NCBI GenBank assembly: GCA_010094045.1
Contig: ML986751.1
Span: 2,980 to 66,979 of the forward strand
Origin: Lojkania enalia
Taxonomy: Eukaryota; Ascomycota; Dothideomycetes; Pleosporales
Direction: 5' to 3'
DNA: 64,000 nt
The notes under the pieces are model-generated. The model searched no databases. It saw only the letters and a list, made by a program, of their open reading frames with translations, and had not been told where the DNA came from. The translations under genes and the position numbers were made by a program. This document shows, piece by piece, positions 26,801-36,460 of the stretch. Position 1 is the first letter of the stretch; each line of letters opens with the position of its first letter.

Positions 26801-26940
26801 TAGTAATAACTACCTCTAGACGTTTAAAGGCTATAGCTCTAATATTAGGTTTATAGCCTTCTCGCTTAACTTAACCTAGCTAGTATTAGAGTTAAGTAGT
26901 AGTACGGTTAAATAAGGTCTAAAATTAAGTATAGATAGGA
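23806..26940 (+). pseudogene. HET-NACHT-WD40 NLR (HET-E/D/R-like), RIP-killed
   Basis: A STAND-type fungal immune receptor of the class behind HET-E/HET-D/HET-R vegetative incompatibility. HET domain, about 23806-24500: the opening strand with I-L-S-Y-I-(W)-G at 23860-23890 (family: ILSHTWG), T-K-E-V-T-F-K-D-L after it, and the (W)-x-x-Q-E-L-L motif at 24209-24235. NACHT domain: Walker A at 24692-24715 now reads G-N-S-S-K-S-K-I (family GDPGKGKT), and Walker B at 24998-25027 reads Y-L-I-I-N-A-L-D-E-Y. Five WD40 repeats follow at 26307-26936. Frame 2 runs from HET through 25,950 with only RIP stops. A one-base shift, or a small intron, near 26050-26110 moves the WD40 part to frame 3. The start codon is uncertain. 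Known family members sense heterologous or pathogen-modified self proteins through the WD40 face. Confidence 0.9.
26307..26936 (+). repeat. Five WD40 repeats, exact 126-bp period
   Basis: Repeats start at 26307, 26433, 26559, 26685 and 26811, each 126 bp (42 codons). Each contains K-G-Y/H-S, an I/M-A-F-S-P/L-N-L segment and V-K-I-(W)-N/D ahead of S-S-S-N-Y. The copies differ mainly by RIP-type changes. Near-identical tandem WD40 repeats of 42 codons are typical of HNWD proteins, in which repeat shuffling changes recognition specificity. The array is C-terminal and ends just before 26940. Confidence 0.9.
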
Positions 26941-27280
26941 TTTAGATAACGTATAATTCTAAAAACCTATTATAGCTACTATTAGAATATTAACTATTAC
27001 CTTTTATAGTATCTAAAAATATAATTAGTATTAGTACTAGTTATAGGAGGGTATAGATATATAAGCTTAATATATTTTAAAATATTAAAATATTTATATT
27101 ATTATTATTTACTATTATATATTTATTATTCTCTCTATTTTATAGAGAGCTAGAGATTAGTAAGTATATATAGCTTACGAATTTACTATATTAAAACTTC
27201 GAGTATATATTAGATTAAGTAACCTAATATCTATATACTTAATAATACGTTAAATATTTACTACTTAGATTAGATTAGAG
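26940..27280. other. Downstream region of the NLR gene
   Basis: About 0.34 kb of AT-rich sequence between the last WD40 repeat and the right inverted repeat, including runs of TTATTATTATT. No coding signal or terminator was recognised. Confidence 0.4.
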
Positions 27281-28445
27281 GTATATAAACGCCTTAATAA
27301 CGCTAGTAGAGAGGATAGCTAAACCGATCTAAGGCTAACCTTATACTAGAGGCGATAGTTTATAGATCTAGCTAAAGAGAAAGAATGCTAGATATAACTA
27401 TAGATAGTATAGAGTATTACTAAGTATAGCTACTATTATAGCTCTACTAGTACTTATCCCTTACGAATATAAATAATATAATAAAGGCGTTTTTACTAGT
27501 AACACTCAGTTAAACCTATATACTAAAGTATAAGCTTCGACTTTTAAGCCTATTATACTCTATTCTAGCTTATATTCTTTCTATTATATTATATTCCCCT
27601 TTAATAAGTTAAAACTAGAGCTTGCTGCGACTTAGTCTAGGAATTAGCGTACTAGTAGACTTAAGAAGTATAAGAGTATAGAGGGCTTAATCGGGTTATT
27701 CTATTAGTTAGTAGAAGGGGTAATAGCGGATCTTAGTACTTTAGGGTAGTATAGTTGCGTAGCTATACTATAAAGTAGGTATTACTATATATTAGACTAT
27801 ATTATAAGATATATAAGATTACTATTAAAGCTAGTTTTACTACTAGATATATATTAGCTAACTAAATAAGTAACTAGGCTTTATCTTATTACTACTCCCA
27901 ATCCTAAATTAGATTTAATAATAATCTAAAGGCTAGTATAACTATATAGTTATATATCTTATAATAAAATATCTACTAATATATAATATAAAATATATAG
28001 GGTTATCTTATACTAGTCTAGATTAGTAGTTTACTTCTACTAGAAGTACTACTTAGCGGGGTAGTATTATCTAAAATCGCGCCCTGTATCGTATATAGGG
28101 CTGATAATAACTTCTTAAAATTAGAAGGGGGTTATAAGAGTAGAATAAGGTTGTTCTATAAAAAGCTAGAGTAAAAAAGGCTTAATATTAGTACTGTAGG
28201 TATAGAAGTATATTTTACTATAATATAAAGCCCTATATAAATTAGGTATAGAAATAATAATACAAGTGTAAATTTAGGGAAAAAGTAGATTATATAGATT
28301 TAGGATTAGCTGCAGTAGATTATTTTTATAGAATTATTATAATATTTATTATATATATAGGTTTTACAGCTACTAAAAGTTAAAGTAACTTACTAATAGT
28401 TTATCCGGTTATATAGAGTGTCCGATAATATAGGGGGGGATATTA
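27280..28445 (-). repeat. Right terminal inverted repeat (~1.2 kb)
   Basis: Reverse-complement partner of 22175-23425. Within it, about 27600-27780 on the plus strand stays open if TAG/TAA are read as Gln/Trp (for example K-S-I-E-G-L-I-G-L and L-V-E-G-V-I-A-D-L-S-T-L-G), and the left arm carries the mirror copy on the minus strand. This could be an arm-encoded gene or gene fragment; no family is recognised. Confidence 0.83.
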
Positions 28446-28701
28446 GTATATTATTATAGATAAGAAGTTCTTAAGAGTTTATATAAGGAAAAAAAAAAGG
28501 TTTAAAAGATTATATAATTCTCTTAAAAAGGCTTAGAAGATTATATTAATAAGAGAAGAAAAGTTCTTAGAAGGCTATATTATAAGAGAGATTAGCTACT
28601 AGAATATAGCTAAGAGGAATAGTATTATATAAATAAGAGGAGCGAGTAGTAGTATATTAGGTAAGTAGAGTAGAAATAATCTACTCTTAGTATACTATTA
28701 T
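28446..28701 (+). repeat. Cassette U5, right end
   Basis: Direct repeats of the AAGTTCTTAGAAGG type and the pre-core block, completing the cassette split by the TIR element. The next core is at 28702. Confidence 0.7.
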
Positions 28702-30238
28702 AATTTCTTTAGTATATAATATAGAATATATAGATTAGTCTATATTTTCTAGAATACTCTATATAGTATTAGATATAGATTACTCTATAAATATAGAAGA
28801 ATAAAGTTCCGCAGTAGTTAAGTAAGTATAAAGAAACTAGAAGAAATAGAAGTATTATATAAGTATAGAGCAACTAGAAAAGAGTATAAATACTCTATAT
28901 AGCTAAACAACTAGAAAAGAGTAGAAAACTTCTTTATTTAGTCTAATTAGATAATTAGAGAACCTTATAGGTTGAGGATATCTAAATAGTAACAAGTTAT
29001 AGTAATATAGGCTATATAATATAACCCTTATATTCTAAAAGAGATTAGTAGATATAAAAATATAAGTAGTATATTATTTTAAGTATTTAGAAGATTCTAA
29101 TATTTATATTATTTTTATTATTTTCTATATAATATTTAAAGTATAATATTCTTATTAGTTTTAAAGTAATAAGAATTATATATAGTTTTTAATAGTAGTT
29201 AGTTAGAAGATTTAGCAGTTATTATAATTAAATTAGTAGTCTTATATAGAATAAGTAGTATTTTATTTTTATATATTAGATAGTTTTAGTAGAATTATAT
29301 CTACGTTTATAGTTTTTTTAAATATTATAGTACTATAATATAGATTAAAAATAATCTTATATTATTTTAGTATATAGAGTTTATATAGAGTTTATATAGT
29401 AAGTCTACTATAAGAGATATAGAGGTAAAAAAGGGGGAATATTTGGATAGTAAATAGGCTAGTAATAGAAGATTATAATACTTTTATTTAGCATATAATA
29501 GTATTTTAGTTAAAGAAGACAAGTTTTTATTAAGATTTAATCGGGTTATATAAGAGGTTTATAGAACTAGTAGAAAGGTTAATAATATTAGCTAGTTAGC
29601 TTATTAGTAGATAGATTATAGAGATAATAATAGATATATTATTTATAAAGGTTATTATTATTATAATATATTAGTTTATTTAAAATAGAGGGTATATATA
29701 AATTCTTCTATAAAGTAGTTCTTTAGTAATAGATTAAGAGTATCTATTATTAGTTATTTTTATAATTATAATAGATCTATAAAAGAATATATTCGCAATA
29801 TATTATTAAGATAGAATAGAAATATTTTAGAAGAGGATAATTTTATTAGATAGGTTTTTATAGGGCCTAGATTTAGTATAGTTAATATTAATATTAGAGG
29901 ATTTATAATTGAAAAGTATTAGAGTAGATATAAGTTAGTAAATATAGAAGTATAATTAGTTTATAGTTTTATTATAATATAATATTATTTTTCTTAGAGG
30001 TTATTTAACTTAGAATTTTATAAGTATTCTAGGGAGACTATATTAATAAAGTCTATAAAATTCTTAGAAAGTTATAATAGAAAAGAAGTTTTTAAAAGAC
30101 TATATTAATAAAGTTTATAAAATTCTTAGAAAACTATATAAGAATATATAAGTTATAGGAAGTATATAACTAAAAGAAAGTTATATTAGATAAATACTAT
30201 AATATAAAAGCGTAATCTAATCTTAATATACTATTATA
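28702..30238 (+). pseudogene. Cassette U6, unique interior (type F)
   Basis: The shared block runs to about 29060, then a unique interior. A plus-strand frame from about 29448 to 29985 (about 180 codons) is consistently open when TAG/TAA are read as Gln. It contains K-E-D-K-F-L-L-R-F-N-R-V and, toward the end, F-I-G-P-R-F-S-I-V-N-I-N-I. The composition (Asn, Tyr, Ile, Arg rich) is partly a RIP effect. It is the clearest unique cassette ORF. No family was recognised. Cassette length 1,537 bp. Confidence 0.45.
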
Positions 30239-31785
30239 ATTCCTTTAATATATAAATATAGAAGATATAGATTAGTCTATATCTAATAATATACTTTATA
30301 TAGTAATAAATATAGTTTACTATATAAGTAGTAGAGGAATAGATATTCTATAGAGTACTATATAAGTAATAGTAAATAATAAGTAGAGAGAAGGAATAAA
30401 TATAATAGATACTAAAAGGCTTTAGAATTAGGGTTATCTAAGTAGATAGTAAGTTCTAGAAGAAATAGACTAGATAGTATAGTCTATTAAGTCTTAGTAG
30501 ATACTAATATAGAGGGAATAACTTTTCTATTATTTTTCTTAGTTTTCTTACTAATTATAACCTTTAGCGTCTTAATATAATTTTCCTAACTATACTAGTA
30601 GAAAAATATCTCTTATCTTTTCTTTTAGTATTATATAATAAAGTTAATAAAGGGGGAAAGCTTCCCTTTTAATAAGCTACTAGTAGAGCTGTAACTAATA
30701 GTAGAAGAGGATTTTTTATAGGTAGCTATCTTAATTAACTTAGTAAGTTTAAATTATATAAATAATATATAGAGTATATAGGTTTAGAAGAATTTTATAA
30801 GTTAGTTATAAATACAACTAGTTAATATACTACTTACTATATTTAAAAGTATAGATAATAAGTTATCTTTTCTAGAGGATTATATAAAATGTAAAAATAC
30901 TAGTATAGTATTTTCTATATAGTTATAGAAGGTTAATAGAAGCTAAAGTTAGTAGGTAATAGTATATTAGTTATATATTCGATATTCCTAGAGGGAGTAT
31001 ACTAGTAACTAATATATAAGAGTAGACGTATTTTTTAAAAATATAGAAATACTAGTTGTTTTATATATAGCTAGAATAATAGTATTAATATTCTTCCACC
31101 TTAGTTGTATCTAGTAGTAAAAGTTATAGACTAGTAGAAGAATAGTATAGTAGGAAGAGGTATAGTTAGAATTAATATATTATTAGTAGAGCGGCTATAA
31201 GTAGTATATAATAGAATACTATAAATACTATAAAAAGCTAATATTAAAAAATTTATATAGAGGTTAAAATTAATATTAGAATAAAAAGGTTTTAGGTTAG
31301 ATATAAATAGTTATATTTATAATTCTAATATATAGCTATATATTATATATATACTTATAGTAGATATAAAATAGTAGGATAAATAGAAGTTTATAGAATT
31401 TTTTAAAGGAGTATATCTATATAGTAAGGATAACTAGTAGATAAGAGTTACTAATATAGTAGGAGATATTAGTAATTTATATATATATAAGCAGCTATAG
31501 TTAAATTACTATAGAGAGTTAATAGAGTAAGATATTATTATTATAGTAGTATTTTTATAGAGGTATATAGTATTCTATTATATATAGATTAATAGTAAAG
31601 AGTAGTATTATAATAATAATTATATAAGAATTCTTAGAAGACTAGATAAGAGAAAAAAAAAGCTTAGAAAACTATATTATATAGTTATTAATAAGAAAAG
31701 TCTTAGAAAATTAGGTAGAACTTATATTAGGTAAATAGTAGTATAGTATGCTACTCGACAATTCTAATATAAGTATACTATTTAT
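30239..31785 (+). pseudogene. Cassette U7, type A interior
   Basis: Type A landmark at 30961-31028 (722 bp after the core) and the Y-S-K-x-N-W-W form of the signature at 31415-31450. The core of the next cassette follows a short AT-rich tail. Length 1,547 bp. Frame broken by RIP; function unknown. Confidence 0.45.
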
Positions 31786-33315
31786 AATTCCTTTAGTATA
31801 TAAATATAGAGGATATAGATTAGTTTATAGCTAATAGTATATACTATAGATTATATAGTACACTTTACTTAGTAAGCTTAAAAGGCTAAAATAGCTTAAA
31901 ATAGGCTAGTTAAGTAATAGTAAGTAAGTATTAAAGATAAGTAAGAGGAGTATAGTAGATACCTAGGGGAGAATAGAAGTCTAATATATCTAAGTAGTAA
32001 TAAGTAGTAGAAGAATAGACTATATAATATAGTCCTTTAGTACCTAGATAGACTAGTTATATATAGTTTTTAAGAGGGAATATTCTCTAGTTTTTATTTT
32101 TATTTTTATTACTTTATATAACCTTTAAAGTCCCTATATAATTTTTCCTATAAGAAGGGAAATATTCTTATTTTTTACTTACTTAACGTTTTATAGTAAG
32201 AAGAATAGAGCTAGAGAGATTTCCCCTTAGTAAGCTATCTATAAAGATATAGTTAATAGTTTTAAAAGAGGTATTAACTTTTATAGAGTTATTTACCTTA
32301 TAATATATATTATATATCTAGAAGAACTTTATTAATAGCAATTTATTTATATAGTTAAAAAGATAATCTATTAATATATAGCTTACTATATTTAAGGGTA
32401 TAGTAGGGAAGTTATCTTTTATTTATAATTATGTATATAGTAAGTTCTAGAGAGATTATAAAATATTTTTATTACTAACTTTAACTAGAGTTTATAAATA
32501 ATAGTATTTTAGTTATATATAAAGTATAGTTAGGAATAGTATACTAGTATCTAATATATAAGAGTAGGTATATTCCTAAAAATAGATATAATAAAGATAG
32601 ATACTACTAGTATTATAATAGAAATATATAAGTACTTTTATAATAGTTATATCTAATAATAAAAATATATAACTATTTAAATTACTATAGTATATAGTAT
32701 AATTCTAAGTTTATTATATAGTTAGATATAAAGAGGTAGAAATAGTAGATAGAAGTATTACTATAGGTTAGTTAGTAGGTATATAAAGTATATACTAAAA
32801 TAGTTTATTATTATATATAAACGTTTTTAGTAATAGATTATTTATATAAGAAAGATAGTAAGTAGAAACTATTAGATTTTAGATTTAAAAGGGTATATCT
32901 TTATAATAAGAGTTACTAGTAGATAAGAATTATAGATATAGTAGGAGAGGTTAAAGGTTCTAATAAGCGGATGCAGCTGTAGTTAAGAGGGAATTATACT
33001 ATATAAGAAAGAATTTATTAGAAGACTATATAGAAGACTATTAATAAGAAAAGTCTTAGGAGACTATATTACTATTAATAAGAAATACTTAAGAGAGTAT
33101 ATTATAATAATTTTAGTAAAAAGATTTTAGAAGACTTTATAATTCTCTTAAAAAGTTCTTAAGAGGTTATATAATTCCCTTAAAAAGGCTATATTATAAG
33201 AGAGATTAGCTACTAAAATATAGTTAAGAAGGATAGTATTATATAAGTAAGAGGAGCGAGCGGTATTATATTAGGTAAATAGAGTAGAAGTAATCTAATC
33301 TTAGTATACTATTAT
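31786..33315 (+). pseudogene. Cassette U8, type A interior
   Basis: Type A landmark at 32502-32570 (716 bp after the core). The signature at 32885-32960 is the best preserved: F-K-R-V-Y-L-Y-N-K-S-Y-W-W-I-R followed by M-D-x-V-G-E-V when TAG is read as Trp. It is followed by M-Q-L-rich residues near 32970, then by direct repeats of the short AAGTCTTAGGAGAC unit at 33030-33200. Length 1,530 bp. This copy is the best starting point for reconstructing the family by comparison. Confidence 0.48.
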
Positions 33316-34862
33316 AATTTCTTTAGTATATAAATATAGAAGATATAGATTAATTTACATTTTCTAAACTATACTATAGATTATATAATATACTTTACTT
33401 AGTAAGTATATTAGAGAAATATAGTTCTAAAAGGTGCTAAGTAAGTATAGAGGAATAGATATTTTAGAAGTATTTAGTAAGCTAGAGGAACTAGAAAGAA
33501 TATAAGGCTAGGTATAACTAGAGTAGTAGTAGAGAAGGTATAAAAGATAGATACTAGGGGAGCTCTATAAATATAGGGCTATATAAACTAGAGGTAAGTT
33601 ATATAGAAGATATATAGTAAGATATAAATATATAAACTATATAGTATAGCCTTTTAAATTTTAGAGAAGATTACTACTAGTTAGTAAAGTCTCTAACCTA
33701 TTTTTATAGTATATATCTTATAAGTAGAAATTATAGCTATTAGTTATAATATATATAGGATATTATAGTTAGTTATATAATTATAATAGTAGACTAGATA
33801 GAAATAGATTATAGGTTTTAGTTATTATTTATATATTTCCTTATAGGTAATAGATATTACTATAGTAGATAGAAATATACTATTAGTATTACTATAGTCT
33901 TTTATAGTAGATATAGAGTAGTAGATATTTTATAGTACCTATATAGTATTAGAGTATAGGTATATATTAGTTAGTTTAGTTAATTCTAATAAACATCTAA
34001 AAGTATTTTATATATTATCTAGTTTAACTATTATTTAATAAATATAATATTTTTACTCTAATTATTTAGTTGTTAATAAAATTAGCTAAAATAGTTAATT
34101 TTATAAGTTACTTTATAAAGCTATAAAAGAGTATTATATAAAATATATTTTATTTATTTTATCTAAGGAAAGTAGTTAGTTATAAAAATTATTTTAAGAT
34201 AGTATTAATATAGTATCTTTTCTTTTATAAATAGATATAATTTAAGAGTTAAGTATTATAGGATTATAGTTATTATTAGAAAAGTATAAGTTTAAGTTTA
34301 AATTACTTATATATATAGTTTTAAGGCTATATAGTATATTAGTAGAATAGTATTTTAATTTTATAAATAGAATAGGTAGAGTAGAAAAGAATAGATTAGT
34401 TAGAGGTAGTAAAGGATTAATATAGCTAGATATAATAATAGGTATAAATATAGGAGATAAGAATAAAGAGAAAAAATAGGCGTATTTTATTAGTTATATA
34501 GGTATAATATTCTTAGAAAACTATATTATAATAGAGGCTAGAGTTATAGTAGAATATTTTATTAGATTTTTAGTTATATAGTATTATTAGTTTATTTTAT
34601 AATTTAAGAGAGTATATAATTCCCTTAAAAAGGCTTAGAAAGCTGTATTATAATTTTCGTAAAAATTCTCAGGAGAGTATATTACTATTAATAAGAAAAA
34701 GAATTCTTAGGAAGCTATATTAATAAGAGAAAAAGAAAGCCTTAAGAGACTATATTATACGAGAAAGTAGTTATATTATATAAGAAATTAGTTATAAAGA
34801 GTATAATAGAAAACAATTATATAAGTAAGGTTAAAAGCGCTCTACTTTTAATATACTATTAT
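33316..34862 (+). pseudogene. Cassette U9, unique interior (type C)
   Basis: The interior is unlike other cassettes. From about 34000 to 34640 a plus-strand frame is open after reading TAG/TAA as Gln/Trp. Recognisable stretches are L-Q-L-L-L-E-K-Y-K-F-K-F-K-L, then N-R-L-V-R-G-S-K-G-L, then N-K-E-K-K-W-A-Y-F-I-S-Y. About 210 codons, helix-rich, no known domain. Length 1,547 bp. Confidence 0.42.
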
Positions 34863-36412
34863 AATTTCTTTAGTATATAAATATAGAAGATATAGATTAG
34901 TCTATATTTTCTAGACTATACTATAAATTATATAGTATACTTTACTTAGTAAGTATATTAGAAGAATATAGTTTTAGAGGGTACTAAGTAAGTATAGAGA
35001 AATAGATATTCCAGAAGTACTTAATAAGCTAGAAAAACTAGAAGGAATATAAGACTAAGTATAGCTAGAGTAGTAGTAGAAGAGGTATAAAAGGCGGATA
35101 TTAGGAGGCTTTATAGATAGAGTAGTATAAATAGATATAAGTTATAGAGTAAGTTATATAGATACGATAGACTATACTATATAACCTTTTATATCTAGAG
35201 GAGTAAATATTTATTATAAAAGTATATACTAATATAATAAGAATAATATTATTTATTATATATATTTTAAAGTAATTAGTTAATAAAACCTAGAAGAGTA
35301 GAATTTAATAAATAGAGTAGTAAATATTATAAAAAAACATATTTTATTTTATTAGAAGGTAGACTATTCTATATTTTTTTTATTCTACTAGGTAGTAGGA
35401 AATTTTTAGCTTTTTATAAATTACTTTATCTTCTAATAAAAGTTATATTTATAGCTCTTATATTATTATAATATAGTTATATTATTAATAATACTATTAT
35501 ATTACTAGTACTATATATAGGTAAAAAAGGGTAGTTAAGTTTAAAAAGAAGATAGTCTTATTTTTTATTAGGTTGTTAATTCTATAAAAGTTAATAGAGG
35601 ATTAGTTTAGAAGAAAGGAAATAGAGGATATAGTAGAAGAGTATATTTATATTCTATTATAAGAAGTTTATAGTATACTAAATTTAAGGAAAATTTATAT
35701 TAGTAGTATTTAAGAGTACTATTAGTTTATAGTATTTTAGGTTATAATATTATAAAAGATAATTATAATAATAGTAGTAATAATAGTTCTATATTTATAA
35801 GTTCTATTTAATAGTTTTAAAAATATTTTTAAATAACTAATATATTTATAAAAAATAGTAAAAAAGTTTAATAATATAATAGATAAGTTAAAAATAAAGT
35901 AGAAAAGTTTAGATAGAGATTTAATAGAGAAGTTAGTTAAGATAGTATATAGTTAAGTAGCTTTATTAGAGCTAGAGTTTTTAATAGGTTATAGTAAAAA
36001 AAGTAGAGAGAAGTTTATAGTATATATAATAGGGTTAGATTTATAGGATAGGATAGATATTAGAAGTATTTTTTCTAGTAGTAGTAGAGTTATAGGTAAA
36101 GAGGATAGTTTAGAAAATTAAGATATAATAGATCCTAGATTTAAATTATAGTAGTAGAGAAAGTATATTAATAGTATTATAGGTAGAAGTATTTTTTAAA
36201 AGATTATATAAGTTATATTAGAAGATTATATTAAGGGAAAAAGTCTTAAAAGGCTGTATAAGGAAAGAAAAGAAATTCTTAGGAGACTATATAATAAGTT
36301 CTATAAAATTCTTAGGAGAATATATTAGGTAAATAAGAGAAGCGAGTAGTAGTATATTAGTAAAAGCTATAAGAGGGTAGTAGTATAATAATCCAGACTT
36401 AATATACTATTA
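34863..36412 (+). pseudogene. Cassette U10, unique interior (type D)
   Basis: The interior is unlike the others. The plus-strand frame from about 35560 to 36170 is open with TAG/TAA read as Gln/Trp and has a strongly charged, helix-rich C-terminal part (K-S-L-D-R-D-L-M-E-K-L-V-K, then L-L-E-L-E-F-L-M-G-Y-S-K-K-S-R-E-K-F). The frame appears to run on into the short direct repeats (36180-36330), where it reads K-S-L-K-R-L-Y-like residues. No family recognised. Length 1,550 bp. Confidence 0.45.
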
Positions 36413-36460
36413 TAATTCCTTTAGTATATAAATATAGAGAATGTAAATTAGTATATATTT
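36413..36460 (+). repeat. Last cassette core, cut off by helicase repeat
   Basis: The eleventh core starts at 36413 and runs only 48 bp before the first telomere-linked-helicase unit begins at 36461. The array boundary is therefore inside a core block, not between cassettes. Confidence 0.75.

Larger units (their letters stand above)
22175..28445 (+). mobile_element. 6.27-kb element with ~1.2-kb TIRs carrying an NLR gene
   Basis: The two ends are inverted copies of each other. The left arm begins TAACATC and continues CCGGACACCCTATATAAC; the right arm read backwards gives TAATATC and then CGGACACTCTATATAAC, with mostly C/T differences. The match continues inward for about 1.2 kb. The 3.85-kb centre contains a HET-NACHT-WD40 gene and no recognisable transposase, so the element would be non-autonomous. 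Removing 6.27 kb restores the cassette period, which independently confirms the ends. No clear target duplication was found (GAAGAAGAG on the left, GTATATTAT on the right), so the transposon class is unknown. Confidence 0.82.
6619..36460 (+). repeat. Tandem array of equal-length ~1.54-kb cassettes
   Basis: A conserved core containing AATTCC (or AATTTC) followed by TTTAGTATA occurs at 7241, 9050, 17789, 19332, 20891, 28702, 30239, 31786, 33316, 34863 and 36413. After subtracting the solo LTR, chromovirus B and the TIR element (with target duplications where visible), the spacings are about 1525, 1537, 1543, 1559, 1540, 1537, 1547, 1530, 1547 and 1550 bp. Around each core lies a conserved block of roughly 0.6-0.7 kb: short direct repeats before it, and about 450 bp after it that contains ATAACCTTTAGA-like and TTTTCCTA-like motifs. 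The remaining 0.8-0.9 kb differs between cassettes. One interior type (A) recurs in six cassettes; five others look unique. De-RIPed frames read on the plus strand. Confidence 0.85.

Noticed and set aside
26307..26936. CRISPR-like or satellite array with 126-bp spacing
   Set aside because: The repeats translate as WD40 units in frame and contain no spacer/repeat alternation.
22175..28445. MULE with a 9-bp or hAT with an 8-bp target duplication
   Set aside because: The bases flanking the two ends do not match at either length, even allowing for RIP changes.
6619..36460. Cassettes as LTR retrotransposons sharing LTRs in tandem
   Set aside because: The shared block lacks TG...CA ends, target duplications, a polypurine tract and any gag or pol motif, and the interiors are not homologous.
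6619..36460. Firm assignment of the cassettes to a multipartite single-stranded DNA virus
   Set aside because: Constant length and a common region fit, but no rolling-circle Rep motifs or nonanucleotide origin could be seen; left as one hypothesis only.
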